A stretch of 64,000 nt of DNA from Datisca glomerata (GCA_003255025.1 QANY01007347.1:496001-560000); one strand, 5' to 3'; shown: positions 45,358 to 57,030, numbered from the stretch's first letter. Numbers and translations: made by a program. Notes: generated by a model not told the origin, from the sequence alone.

Positions 45358-46173
45358 TCATTTATCAGTTGACGATGAAGGTTGTCTGATCTCATTAGAC
45401 ACCGATTCTTCGAGAATTACTTTACTTTGAGGTTTGTAGTTTTTCATATAGTCGTGTTCAAGGAAGATGACATTTATCCATACAAACACATTTTGATCTT
45501 TGTGACTATTAAAGTATCCACCTCTAGTCTCTGGAGCATAGCCAACGAATATGTATACTTCAGACTTTGAGTCTAACTTTCCAGTCTTGGGTCGAAGAAC
45601 GTGAGCTAGACACCACCATATACAGAAATGACGCAAACTGGGTTGGGAGCCATTTCATAACTCTAAAGGTGTCTTATTTACAGACTTAGAAGGCACTACA
45701 TTCAAAATGTATGTTGTCGTGTGTAATGCATATCCCCAAAATGTAAGTGGTAGTGATGAATAGCTTAACATCGACCTAACCATATTCAATAAGGTACAAT
45801 TTCTCCTTTCTGAAACACGATTTTGTTGTGGCGTTCCAGGTGCTATGAGTTGGGATAAGATTCCATAGTCCAGCAAATATTCATTGACTTCTAAATCCAA
45901 ATATTCACCACATCGATCTGAACAAAAAGTTTTCAATGATTTACCTAATTGCTTTTCAGCTTTAGCTTTAAAATCTTTAAACTTTTCAAAACTTTCAAAC
46001 TTTCTTTGCATTAGGTAAATATAACAATATCTTGAGTAATTGTCAATAAAAGTGACGAAATACTCATACTCACCTGTAGCTTGTACATTGATCGGCCCAC
46101 ATACATCACTATGCACTAGCTCAAGTGGTTCTTTGGCTCTTTCTAGTGAAAGGTATTTTGGTAATTTTACCAT
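45358..46173 (-). pseudogene. Copia C integrase, nearly open
   Basis: The 172-codon frame 46173-45655 holds the DDE core: first Asp in LVHSDVCGP, second in [13 protein letters not shown], Glu in NRVSERRN, followed by [20 protein letters not shown]. The overlapping frame 45636-45358 continues with IWWCLAHVLRPKTGKLD and IFVGYAPETRGGYFNSH, the C-terminal domain. One frame shift near 45640 separates them. The upstream HHCC region (about 46180-46340) is present but broken. Plus-strand frames here are shadows. Confidence 0.85.
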
Positions 46174-46359
46174 CTAGACAGGGTTCACACACATGAAGAG
46201 TTCCAACTTTTAGTGCTCTTAATGCACCATGCTTTGTGAACATGTTTAACATATCTAGATTAATATTTCACAACCTAAGATGCCAAAGATATGTGCTATC
46301 ATCATCATGAGAAACTCTTTGTCGTTTGTTATTTTTAGATTTTACTACTTTAAATAATT

Positions 46360-46720
46360 AAGAATTATTTAAAACGCGTTCAAGTCAGTTTAAGCATAAA
46401 CATTCCGTTCGATACTTTTACATGACAAATATTGAATCCATTCTTAGAAATGATAAACTCATTATTAATTATAAGAACTTCAAAAAATTGTTCATGCAGC
46501 AATGAAAGAGAAATCAAATCTCTGAAAAATCTAGGAATATAATAAAAATGTTCAAAACTAAATAATTTTTTCCAAAATTAAAGCGGATTGTTCCTAATAC
46601 TTTCGCTGACAAGAGCGCACCATTGCCAACTCTTATAATGACCTCGCCATCAGCCAGTTCCATTGACAAATCAAGCATCTATAAATAACATACATGGTTA
46701 GCAGCTTCTGAATCCAAGAT
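46360..46720 (-). pseudogene. Copia C protease region
   Basis: Equivalent to the B region at 18437-18760: sequence around LDSEAANHVC-type active site (about 46715-46690; the family's DSGAT is altered) and the downstream ELADGEVIIRVGNGALLSAK region near 46590-46660. Multiple stops. Confidence 0.6.
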
Positions 46721-47640
46721 CTAGGATGACAAATCATATTTCACTAAACAAGCTTCAAGTACAAGTAAATCATATTTACCTTTCCTTTTCAGCCCGGAAA
46801 GATACTTGTTACAGTTTCTCTTCCAATGACCTTCAACCCCAAAATGGAAACATTTTCCCTTGGGCTTGTTGTTGTTCTTGTTCTTTTTGGCTTTTGGCGA
46901 TGTCTTGGCCTTCTTCCCTTTCTTGTTCTTACATTTTCCCTTACCATTGATCTTCTTCCTCTTGTTACTTTTAACAGCAGTGGAAGAAGGCTTTTGCTCG
47001 GCAACATTTGCCTCGTCCTCTTTGGTCATACTCTTATTAAGTAACTCAAAAGTCTGTAGTGTATTCAACAATTGGGTCATGTTAAATTGTAACTTGTTCA
47101 TAACATAGTTGGTGGTGAACACAAAAAAAGCAGGTGTGAGCGATTCAAGTATAATACTGACTTGAGTTCATTCATCAATGGTCACCCCATGTACTTCTAC
47201 CTTATGTAATATGTTGATCATGTTCAAAACATGTTGACACACAGAAGTACATTTTTTTATCTTGTTTGTCATGTAGCTCCTAGTAGCCTCATGATAACTT
47301 TGATCAGACTGCTGCCCAAACATCACCTGTAGAAATTCTATAATCTCATAGGTAGTCTTCATGCTCTCATGCTTGGTTCTCAGAACATCATTCATGCTCG
47401 CAGGCATGTAGCACTTCGCTTTGTTGTTAGATTGAATCCAAGCATCAAACTTGTCCCTAACATTCTTAGAGGCATTGGCAACGGGCTCCTCATGACATTT
47501 CTCAGTAAGAACAAATTTGTAGTTCTCACAAATTAGCATTAAGTTTAAATTTGATTTCTATCTTATGAAATTAGCATCATTCAGTTTCTCATGTACAAGT
47601 AAAGCAGTAATAGGGTTGTCCATGGTAGACATAATAATAA
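46721..47640 (-). pseudogene. Copia C gag, frameshifted
   Basis: Two frames: 47539-47168 (capsid; KCHEEPVANASKNVRDKFDA and PASMNDVLRTKHESM) and 47122-46721 (TTNYVMNKLQFNMTQLLNTL, then KRKKINGKGKCKNKKGKKAK). The knuckle is CFHFGVEGHWKRNC: the second cysteine of CX2CX4HX4C is phenylalanine. The start region (about 47640-47560) reads MSTMDNPITALLV. A stop or frameshift near 47160 separates the frames. Confidence 0.85.
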
Positions 47641-48492
47641 CTGAAAAATAAAGCATACATAATTAAAAAATAAATATTCAGAATTCAGAAAGTAAACATA
47701 ATGCATGAACGCATTATATTAAACACATAAATTTATCATTTACTAATCCACGATAAGACAATATAACAATTAAATAAAATAATAATGTACTGAGTGACTA
47801 TTGAGTATTTCTAAAAATGGACTTAGTCAATAAATAATTTATTGACTTGATCAAACTTGGGTCAAATCCAATCAATTAATCAATCTTTAATTTTTATAAA
47901 ATTAAAAATTAAAAATTAATTTTAATATGACATTAATTTCATCAAACTCTGTAGTGATAGGGTAAGTTGTAATCAGAGTTTCTGTAAAATTTTCCTAGAT
48001 ATGACAATAGTTACCACCAATGATAGGACTCTCCCATCGCCGGCCAACCCCAAGTGGCGCCGACCACCGCCGTCAATCGCCGCAGGCCCCTCCCGGTGCC
48101 ACTTTGCGACGAGCTTGCCACCGGAGCCTATTTTTTCGACGACACCAGCACTGAAAATCCTATTTCCGGTGTTAGCGCCGGAATTCCCTAAGAATTCCTA
48201 TATTTTTTTTCTTCCTCGTTCGTCTCAAGCGTTCTTTGTCTTCTCGCGATCGGAATAATTACAATTATATACTTAAAATAAAATTACAAAAAATTCCTAC
48301 GGATCAAAATGACTTACACAAGATCTAAGGAAACAATAAATATCAAAGCTTAACCTAATAATCACCATACAATGAACGATCTATTATTAACCATATATTT
48401 AAAAAATAAACCTTCCATTCATTCACATATATCAAAATATATTATGAACAATGCAAGAACATCCACACAATTTAATATACATATATATAATG
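47641..48492 (-). other. Short leader of copia C
   Basis: About 850 bp, much shorter than the leaders of A and B. The missing part corresponds to about 19.83-20.74 kb of B; the break in C is near 47775. A GC-rich stretch (48000-48200) produces an 85-codon Pro/Ser-rich plus-strand frame that is not supported as a gene. Confidence 0.7.
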
Positions 48493-48509
48493 ACCGCTCT
48501 GATACCAAT
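48493..48509 (-). promoter_or_regulatory. Primer binding site of copia C
   Basis: Minus strand ATTGGTATCAGAGCGGT directly follows the CCAACA end of the 5' LTR; TGGTATCAGAG is the Met-tRNA complement. Confidence 0.9.
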
Positions 48510-50709
48510 TGTTGGAAAATGCGACGCACGGGCGGCGGAGGCGTGGTGGCTTTTAAAAACTTATTAAAAACGAATCGTAAATCTTTCGATAAAACAAAAA
48601 CAAGCACGATGCAATGGTTTTCAAAATAAAAACTTTTATTGAATACTCTTTTCAATCAGGATCCATGATATATTTATATATTAAATCGAAGACATACATG
48701 GATAGGAATCATATACCTCTTATAGTATATATCAAGCGTCATTGCAAATCAACGATCTTGTATTCCCACGAACAATGAAATTTGATATCCACGTCAAGAT
48801 CTTTCAAGCCAATTCTCAAATATATTATGACGTGTGTGGGCATGTAGAATAATTCAAAGATACTTTTTTTGTCTCTAGATGTACTCAACACATGAGATCT
48901 AGAAATTTATTAAGAAAGATTAATTTATTGAGACAACACTCTGAAAGAATACGATGATTATTCTTTCAGACTTTTTTTATTAACTTTTAATCATAGAGAA
49001 AAATCACCATGATAGCAACTGTGTTGTTCAATCTCATTCTTCCAACTGAGATTAGAATAATATCTATATATTTTTTAGATAATGATATATCAGATTTTTA
49101 GGAATAAACTAAAAATAATATTTAATTTTAAAATTACAATTAAAGTGGGACCCACTGCAATTTGTGCACAACTGCAGTGCCTCACAACAATGTGTGTCAC
49201 GACACTACTGTAGTGTCGTGCGACACTACTGTAGTGTCGTGCGACACTACTGTAGTGTCGTGCGACACTACTGTATTGCATCCTCACTTTTGTAGTACCA
49301 GCTGACACTATAGTAATCCATGTCAATTTCTTATTCGCAATCAGTGGTTGTCACGTGACAATTACTATGAATTAAATATTTATTTTAATAAGATAAATAT
49401 CTAGATATCAGTTAACTTAAAATTAACATATTTGATTATCTCTATCAACTAACTTATCTGTTAGTTCATAAATAATAGATTTAATTGATTCAAATTATTA
49501 TCTAATAATAATTTATAATTATCTAATTTCATAAATTAGATAGTCTATCTCACTTATCGATATTAGAAAATTAATTGATATAAATGCAATTTCTGAATTT
49601 ATATATAAATAATTCAATTAATTAATTCTTAATTAATTAATCACACATAATTATCTCATAATCATATACTTGCCCCTAAATAAAAATTTCTTTTGCAAGT
49701 CAGTCATTTTCTCATGTCCTGAAATATTCGCATTCTAGACTGCGTAATATAGAGGTGACTTGGGGACCATGAACTTATAATCCTAAGCTCCAATAAACTA
49801 GATTATTAATTAAACTTTTTTTTAAATAACCTTATTTATTGATTCCATTATTACTCCACTATAAATATAGAATTGCACTCTTAGATATTATAGAATGTAT
49901 TTACAGAGGATTCTCATATAGTCCATTGATATAATCATTTCATATAGTTCTGTCCTCCAATTATTCGTTCGTAAATTAGAGCTGGTCAAAATTATCACTT
50001 TACCCTTCTAATTACCTCTTGATCCTTAAGTATCATTAATGCACTAGTGAATGACTAATTTTATAATCGTATTATAAATTTGAGCTCAATAACCATTCAG
50101 TTTCAGAATTAGCACTTTAGAGAACAAATATACGATCCGTTAGAAAGACTTGGATTCCATATCTTTCAAGATCATGTTCCTAGTCATCCATATCAGTAAA
50201 TCTCCAAACCTTAACGAGTGAATCAAAAGATCCAGTAGACATGTATAGGAGTTCATGACTACTCAGGATTCAGACTAATCTATATATGATCATTAGATTC
50301 ATGTGTATTAAATCTTTATGATAAACAGATCATTAATAAATATATTAATTCTCATCGGTCTTGTCATATATAATCTTATTATATAAAATACATTTACTAA
50401 GATGTTTATCCACATCAATGATCCGGATCTTGATCACACGCATTCATAATATTTAGTGAACCATACTAGCAACCATTCATTAAAGATTCCATACTTTAAT
50501 ATGTTGCTGACATTTTTATTCATTATCTATGATCTTAATCTTCTCATACTAATATAAGATTATAGTCTCATTAATGAATATGAAATTTTAAGATATTTAT
50601 ATAAATTATTCAACAATAATTTAAAAGAACAGTTATGAGAAAAATGTAATTTCATTAAATTTTATATTAAAATGCCAATACACATGTTTTGAGGGCATTA
50701 CTCCCAACA
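48510..50709 (-). repeat. 5' LTR of copia C, full-length reference copy
   Basis: 2,200 bp, starting (minus) TGTTGGGAGTAATGCCC and ending TTTTCCAACA, a 6-bp TGTTGG/CCAACA terminal inverted repeat. It is the only copy here that seems complete. It contains four tandem 24-bp palindromic units at 49194-49285. The minus frame 49326-49090 shows the same repeat as an 8-residue period (YSSVARHY) and is not a gene. Other frames inside the LTR are chance. Confidence 0.9.
49194..49290. repeat. 24-bp palindromic tandem repeat in the LTR
   Basis: Unit 'tgtagtgtcgtgcgacactac' plus 'tg...' linkers, four copies. Each unit holds 9-bp inverted arms GTAGTGTCG/CGACACTAC around a 2-bp centre. Diverged single or double copies occur in the other LTRs (21890-22045, 40222-40290, 43260-43290). 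Confidence 0.9.
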
Positions 50710-50714
50710 GTACT

Positions 50715-51990
50715 AATGTGGTATCCGAAGAAATGGTGAATAATTGAACTTAAAAATCGAACATTATCCTCAACCTTACAAGATTCAATGATTCCATCAA
50801 GATATAGTTTGACGGTTACAAACCAGTATTTGGTGTCATTCTCAATTGGCAAGAATTACAAGGATGAAATCTGTTGTGACATAGCTCTAATGGATGCTTG
50901 CCATCTCTTACGTAGAAGGCCGTGGCAATACGACCGGAAAGCAATACATGGCAGGTTTAAAAATACTCTTACTTTTTAAGGATGGTGTTCGGATTGTTTT
51001 AGCTCCCTTGAAGCCTAACATAAAAGGGTCCAAGGTGGCTGAAATTCAGGTTCACAAGTAGAGCAAGTTTTGACTAAGTATGATGAAACATATGCTCTCA
51101 TGGTTATGGATGCTACAACCACTCAACAAGCATCATGTCATAGCTTTTGTTGTCTTTGTTGGAGGAGTTTAAGGACGTGATACCTGATGAAATTCATATT
51201 GGTTTGTCACAACATTGTATCGATCTTCTTCCAGGAGCATCCCTACCTATGATTAATAGTAAAGGAGTTGATTCGAGAAAGTATGTGTGTCCTTGAGTTG
51301 TTCCTGCTCTCCTAGTCCCAAAGAATGATGGTTCATGGCGTATATGTGTTGATAGTAGAGTTATTAACAAGATCACCATCAAGTATCGGTTTCCTATTCC
51401 AAGATTGGACAATTTGCTTGATCAACTCCATGGTGCTACGGTGTTCTCTAAGATTGATATTTGAAGTGGGTATTCCCAAATCATTATGAGATAAGCAAAT
51501 GAATAGAAGACGGCATTCAATTTTTATGAATGGCTTGTGATGTCATTTGGGCTTTCAAAATGCCCCTAACACATTCATGAGACTCATGACACATGTCCTA
51601 ACACCTTTCTTGGGAAAGTTTGTGGTTGTGTGTACTTTGATGACATTCTAATTTATAGTAAATCTTTGCAGGACCATATGGAGCATTCTAAGAATTGTTT
51701 TTCACACCTTGAGGGAGCAAGGACTTTTTGCTAAGTTGCAAAATGTCATTTTATTAAAGATAACATTTTCTTAGGTTATGTGGTGTCTAGTGCAGGAATC
51801 AAAATGGATCCTAGCAAGGTGGAAGCAATAGAAAGTTGGCCAGTTCCTAAAACTATTCATGATGTACGGAGCTTCCAAGGAATGCTCTCTTTCTATAGAA
51901 GGTTCTTAGAGCATTTCAGCACGCTAGTATCTCCTATCACCAAATGCCTTAAATGAGGAATTTTCAAATGGACAAAGGAAGGCCACAAGA
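50715..51990 (+). pseudogene. G2 protease end and reverse transcriptase
   Basis: Plus-strand fragments: YLVSFSIGKNYKDEICCDIA and RRPWQYDRKAIHGRFKNTLT (50830-50970), the well-known link between protease and RT in plant chromoviruses; LEEFKDVIPDEIHIGLSQHC (51160-51220); [20 protein letters not shown] followed by [14 protein letters not shown] (51310-51430); [10 protein letters not shown] then a stop; FLGYVVSSAGIKMDPSKVEA and VRSFQGMLSFYRRFLEHFS (51770-51920). Enough stops are present to exclude function. The stretch between 51540 and 51760 that would hold the YVDD box is frameshifted. Confidence 0.8.
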
Positions 51991-53285
51991 GCTTTTATCT
52001 TATCAAGAAGAAGATAACCACAGGCCTTGTTGTAATACTTCCAGATTTCAACAAAATGTTTGAGGTAGATTGTGATGCATCTAATGTGGGAATCGGTGCT
52101 GCACTCAGCCAAGAATGAAGACCCATTGCTTTCTTTGGTGAAAAAATAAACAAAGCCAAGAGGAGTATTCAACGTATGACAAAGAGTTCTATGCATTAGT
52201 CTGGGCTCTTAGTCATTGGAGTCACTACTTGTTGCCCAGAGAGTTTGTGCTCTATTCAGACCACGAGGCATTGAAGTACTTGAGCACCCAACACAAGCTA
52301 AGTGTACCCCATTCGAAATGGGTAAAATTCCTTCAAGTTTTTCAATTTGCTCTCAAATATAAATCTGGACAATTGAATAAGATGGCTTATGCATTCAATT
52401 GAAGATATTTTTTGTTAAACACAATGCAATCGGTAGTGAATGGTTTTGAAATCATTAAAACTCTTATGAGAATGATTCTAATTTTGACAATCTTTGGAAA
52501 GCATGTTTTAGTGGACCAAAGAACCAATTCTTTAGTCCTGATGATTTCCTTTTCAGAGCTGGTAAACGACTTTGTGTACGAAAATGTTCAGTTAGAGACG
52601 CCATAATTTGATAGGCTCATGGTGGAGGGCTTGTTGGACACTTAGGCCGAGATAAAACCTTAATCATAGTAAAAAAAAAAACTTTTGTTGGCCTAAGCTT
52701 ATGCAAGATGTCAAAAAGATAACGAAAAGGTGTGCTGCTTGTCACAAAGCCAAGATGCCTGGGAGCAATGTCAGACTATATACTCTTCTTCTAATACCAA
52801 TAACATATGAGAAGATGTGAGTATGGATTTCATTATGGGCTACCTAGAACTCAAAAAAGGTAATGATTCAATTATGGTGGTAATAGACATATTTTCTAAA
52901 ATGACTCATTTTATTCCTTGGAACAAAAATCGAAATGCAACTCATATTGCTAACCTTTATTTTAAAGAAATCATTATGCTTTGATGGAATTTCTAAAACC
53001 ATCACCTCTGATAGAGTTTCTTAATTTTTAGTCGTTTTTGGAGAACTCGTTAGAAGAAGTTGGTACCTAAGATTTATTTTAGTTCATCTCATCATCCATG
53101 GGTGGACAAACTGAATTTATTAACAAATCTTTGGGAGACATGATTAGGAGTTTGAATAAAGAAGAATGTTAGCGAATGAGAGGGGTTGCTACTTCATGCC
53201 GAATTTGCTTGCAACCATTCACCTAGTCAAACTATTGGTTGTTCACCTTTTGAAGTAGTTTACGGGTCCCTCTCCAATGCTGGAA
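51991..53285 (+). pseudogene. G2 RNase H and integrase remnants
   Basis: RNase [21 protein letters not shown] then GIGAALSQE (52025-52115). Next come an H2C2-type GLVGHLGRDKT (52625-52660) with MQDVKKITKRCAACHKAKMP (52700-52760), and the integrase core with SMDFIMGYLELKKGNDSIMV then VIDIFSKMTHFIPW (52825-52920), SKTITSDRVS (52990-53020) and HAEFACNHSPSQTIGCSPFE (53200-53255). Several frameshifts and a deletion; the final acidic residue region is decayed. Confidence 0.75.
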
Positions 53286-53389
53286 AAAAATGGGATTAAT
53301 CCTGATCGTAGGATCTGATCAAGTTAATCTCAACCATTAGATCAGTTTAGGGATTAAATCCCTTTGCAACCGGAGGTACAGGTTGTATG

Positions 53390-53560
53390 TTGCTTCACCA
53401 AATTTTTTGTAAATTTTATTTTGACCTCAATCTTCCTTGAGAAGCTTCACCAAAGTTCTTATAAATATGATTTTCACCCCAATATTTCTTAGGAAGATTC
53501 ATCAAATTTTTTATAAATTATATTTTAACCCCAAGCTTCCTTGAGAAGCTTCACCAAATC
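53390..53560 (+). repeat. 52-bp tandem repeat, three copies
   Basis: Units begin at 53389, 53441, 53493 and (partial) 53545 with (g)aagcttcaccaaa...; exact 52-bp spacing. Each contains a 'ttttataaat' core and a 'cttccttga' end. Confidence 0.85.
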
Positions 53561-53565
53561 TTTTT

Positions 53566-54014
53566 CGTAGCTCTCTCTCATCTTCCAACTCTTGATCTTT
53601 TTGTCGGCTTTCTCTGCGTTCATCAAAGGTGTGTTATCTGGTTTGCATGTTTGTGTGTTTGCTATTTTTGTTTGATTTAGTAGTTCATTTGTGTTGATTA
53701 GAAGGATTTTTTCTTGATTAAAGGTTGTTGGGTCATTGAAAACTAGACTAAGTTCTAGGAGCCGAGTACAACTCTCTTTCTTCTTCGCAACTCTCTCTCA
53801 TCGTCTAGCTCTCGATCTCTTCATCGGCTCTCTCTGCGCTCATCAAAGGTGTGTTTTTTGGTTTGCATGTTTATGTTGTTTGATATTTTTGTTTGATTTA
53901 GTAGTTCATTTGTGTTGGTTTGAATATTTTTTCTTGATTAGAAAGATTTATTCTTGATTAAAGGTTGTTGAGTCATTGAAAACTCGACTAAGTTTTGGGA
54001 GCTGAGTACATCCT
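53566..54014 (+). repeat. 220-bp tandem duplication
   Basis: Copy 1 (53566-53785) and copy 2 (53786 to about 54014) share 'gctctctctcatc', 'catcaaaggtgtgtt', 'ttgtttgatttagtagttcatttgtgttg', 'aaaggttgttgagtcattgaaaact' and 'gagctgagtac', with scattered differences and an extra short insertion in copy 2. The composition (pyrimidine-rich start, then CATCAAAG|gtgtg) resembles a 5' UTR exon with a splice donor, duplicated. Confidence 0.85.
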
Positions 54015-55780
54015 TCACTGTTAGCGTCGCATCTGCTTGGGTTCACTTCACACATTCTCTTCCTTTCTCTCTTCTTGTGGATTTGTATGCCAAAGAGGTG
54101 GATGCTTTTAGATGTTTATCAGGTGACTTGTTTATTTTTTTAAATGGTTTTTGTTTGGATATTGAATCTGGGATTCTATGTTTAAATCTAGAATATATTG
54201 TTATATATGTTGTTTTGTTGATATGGGAAGAATTCTTCTGCTCTATACCTGCAACTAAATATCAAAGTTTGCTTGACCTAACTCTCTTTGAAGATTTATG
54301 TTGTATATGTAAGAATATATTTTAGGATATATCATTAACTTAATATACCATTCAGGGTTACTTGATTAATTGGGGGAAGATGTCAAGAAACTAAAGCGAA
54401 CTCATGGATTGAACTAAATGTTGCTGAAATTTTTTGTATACCACTATGCAAGGTATCCAAGCTTAAATGGACCTAGCAAGCATCAAAATTGTTGATTGAA
54501 ACTTAAACTTCAATGTTACATGTAAGGTACTTAACTTGTGGTTATGTCGTCGTATTTAGCAGAGTTGGATGGTATTTTTCTTTGAATGTTTATGAGAAAT
54601 TTTGTAAAAATGGCTAATTTTGGGTAAAGTTCTTAGTGCTTGATTAAGTGAGGTATGGATATGTGCAGCTGGATGAAGGAGATGAAGGGGAAGTATGTAG
54701 TTTCTCTTTCTTATATGCTATAAGTTGTGCTAAATAGTCTGGACTCCTAAGAATGAAAATAGTACTTAATTATCCTCTTAAAATGTCAAAGCTCTCTTAA
54801 TTATTTTGCTAAAGGAAGCATAATAGTGTACTCATCAGCCTTATAATTTATCGAGCCGATTAATATTTAATTTCATTTTTTTCTTTTCATTTCAGGTAAT
54901 TTCATAACAAAAGGAAACAAGTAGCATTTCAGGAGTGCGAGAAAATGTGGAAATGAGTATACTTTTACAATATAGAGCAAAGGTATTTTTTGTCCCGTTG
55001 TTCTATGATAGTTTTTGGACCGAACATTTCTACAAAGTAATTTTCTTTCAAATGTCTCTAAATTGAAGTTTCAGGGTCCTATTTCCTTTCACAGTAAATG
55101 AACTTTCATGCATATTCTTGGGTGCCTCACAAAGTTATGTTTAACTGTTGCCATTTATCTGTGGGATAAGTGCTTCATGTTGAGTGTTCTTTAATTGTAC
55201 ATGCAACTGAATATCAAGAATTTCATGTTGAGTGTTCTTTAATAAATAAGCAAGAACTATATTTTGTTATCTTCTGTGTGAAAATGGTTAAGACAACTTC
55301 ATCATAACTTTTGTCACTTGGTTATAGTTATATGAGCATGAGGCAAGTTAAGCTACATGCATATTAAAACAAAGGGAACATGCTTTTGCAATCTTAGCAT
55401 TTATAAGTTTTAGCTCATTCTGCTATTATTTTTTGTTCATTTACTTCTTTCTTTACTATGGAAGTCTTTCAAATAAGAACATACTATTTCTCCCCAGAGA
55501 GTAATGAATCTATTCTTTTTCTTGTTGACTTATAGCATGATTGATTTTTTCTTTTAGGTCAGATTAAAGGGATAGAAGGACATGTATGAACATCGGAGAT
55601 GAGAATGCATTGAAACTTGATCTTGAAGGTAAAAATGATGCGACTGAAATTAGGTTATATCCGAGCAAGGTTCTCCGTGCTCTGTAAAAATATCTGTTTA
55701 GTTGTGTACACAAGTAATTTTGAAGTGAGTTTTTAGTATTTAGAAGGGTTTTGTATAAAAAAAATAATATTCATATGTAA
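54015..55780 (+). other. Exon-like segments of an unidentified transcript or gene relic
   Basis: I recognise no protein. Several short segments have splice-like borders on the plus strand: after tatgtgcag at about 54668 (CTGGATGAAGGAGATGAAGG then gtatgtag), after tttcatttcag at about 54895 ending gagcaaag|gtattt (54982), and after tttcttttag at 55558 ending cttgaag|gtaaaa (55630). With the duplicated UTR-like units upstream, this could be a decayed gene, a captured gene fragment in a transposon, or a non-coding transcript. Frames at 53736 and 54077 have no domain. Confidence 0.3.
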
Positions 55781-55839
55781 TTATACTAATGAATGAGATC
55801 TTTTTTTGAAAGAGAATCTTAATTAAATTTTGTTATGTG

Positions 55840-56545
55840 TTGATGAATTAATTCAGTGTGTGCAAAAAAAATGGCTACGAGTATGAAAATGATGAAGTCT
55901 GTTAAAATTACTAAGTGAATGAATGTTACTAAGTGTATGTGATATGTGAAAATGGCTAAGTGTGTGTAAATAAAAATGGCTAAGTGAGTGAAAATGAACA
56001 AGTAAATGAAAATGATTAATTGTGTGCAAATAAAAATGGTTAAGTGTGTGCAAATAAAAATGTTAAGTGTGTGAAAATGGATAAGTACATAAAAATGGCT
56101 AATTGTGTGCAAATAAGAATGTCTAAGTATGGAAATTACTAAGTGTGTATAATGGTTAAGTGTGTGAAAATAATCAAGTGTGTGAAAATAATCAAGTGTG
56201 TGAAAATAATCAAATTTGTGAAAATGACTAAGTGTATGCCTAAATAGCTAAGTGATTTAAAACAAGTACATGACAATGATAAAGTGTGAGAAAATTACTA
56301 AGTGAATGAAAATTGTCAAGTGTATGTGACTAAGTTATAAAAATGGCTAAGTGTATATGATAATGCCTAAGTGTATTAAAATATGGCAAGAGTATGACAA
56401 TGGTCAAGTGTGTGAAAATGGCTAAGGGTGTGAAAATGGCTAAGGGTGTGAAAATGATAAAATACATGAAAATAGTTAAGTTTCATCAAAATAAATACAT
56501 GAAAATATTCAAATTTCAAACTTTTAGTGGATATATTTGATTTAA
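55840..56545 (-). repeat. 18-bp minisatellite 'aagtgtgtgaaaatggct', first array
   Basis: Consensus 18-bp unit close to 'taagtgtgtgaaaatggc', variably diverged, with insertions that shift phase. In the minus frame the unit encodes a six-residue period FHTLSH; the frames at 55819-56112, 55853-56053 and 56376-56576 are this repeat read as protein, not genes. Confidence 0.85.
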
Positions 56546-56800
56546 AGATAGAATCCGACGTTGAGGGGTTCACCAAAATATTTCACGCATAAAATTAATA
56601 ATTTTTGAAGGGGTTCACCAAAATTGACTTTTGTATTTTGTTGTTCACTAATTTCGTACTGGTGTATAAAGGGAATCTTGAGGGGTTCACCAAAATATTT
56701 CACATACAAAATTATTAATTCTTTGGAGGGATCACCAAAATTGACTTTGTATTTTGGTGTTCACCAATTTCATACCCTGATCAATTTTAAAAATTTGAAT
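56546..56800 (+). repeat. Short 'ggggttcaccaaaatatttcac' array
   Basis: Several units of the 'ttgaggggttcaccaaaatatttcacatacaaaat' type, interleaved with 'cttttgtattttg'. It is the same family as the arrays at 58196-58610 and, in opposite orientation, at 60310-63830. Confidence 0.8.
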
Positions 56801-57030
56801 TTGTTGAAAGAGCGCCATATATAATTATCAACTATGATAAAGTCTGCGAAAATGCATAAGTTGTATGAAATGACTAAATGTGTGAAAATGACTAAGTGTA
56901 TGAAAATGACTAGGTGGATGAAAATGTTTAAGTATGTGAAATTGACTGAGTTGCAAAAATTGCTAAGTGTGTGAAAATGACACTTAGTAGTTGGAGCCAT
57001 TAAACTAGCGTTTGGCAATAAAGAAAATGT
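56801..57030 (-). repeat. 18-bp minisatellite, second array
   Basis: Further 'aaaatgactaagtgtgtg' units between the short caccaaa array and the duplicated 1.2-kb block. The minus frame 56770-57018 is a repeat shadow. Confidence 0.75.

Larger units (their letters stand above)
40205..50709 (-). mobile_element. Ty1/copia element C with inserted opposite-strand LTR
   Basis: Minus-strand element: 5' LTR 50709-48510, primer site, leader 48492-47640, gag 47640-46720, protease, integrase 46173-45350, RT to about 44500, RNase H 44500-44010, then an interrupting plus-strand LTR (41896-43985), the last RNase H codons (41893-41718), purine tract and 3' LTR (41715 to about 40205, end missing). Domain order and sequence match A and B. 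C is the best preserved copy, with YVDD and the integrase acidic residues intact, but contains stops. It lies next to gypsy relic G2 at 50710, probably its insertion site. Confidence 0.85.
50710..53285 (+). mobile_element. Ty3/gypsy relic G2 (chromovirus-like pol)
   Basis: Degenerate plus-strand pol with chromovirus-type order: protease end, RT, RNase H, zinc-binding integrase, integrase core. It begins right at the outer edge of copia C's 5' LTR and ends near 53285 without its LTR. It shows stops and frame changes throughout. Specific landmarks are listed with the two domain blocks. Confidence 0.8.

Noticed and set aside
48001..48258. Pro/Ser-rich 85-codon frame in a GC-rich stretch
   Set aside because: It lies in the untranslated leader of copia C, between primer site and gag, and the equivalent stretch in B has no matching frame.
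55819..56576. His/Thr/Leu-rich minus-strand frames resembling a metal-binding repeat protein
   Set aside because: They are the 18-bp minisatellite in translation; the six-residue period matches the DNA period and phase breaks at each indel.
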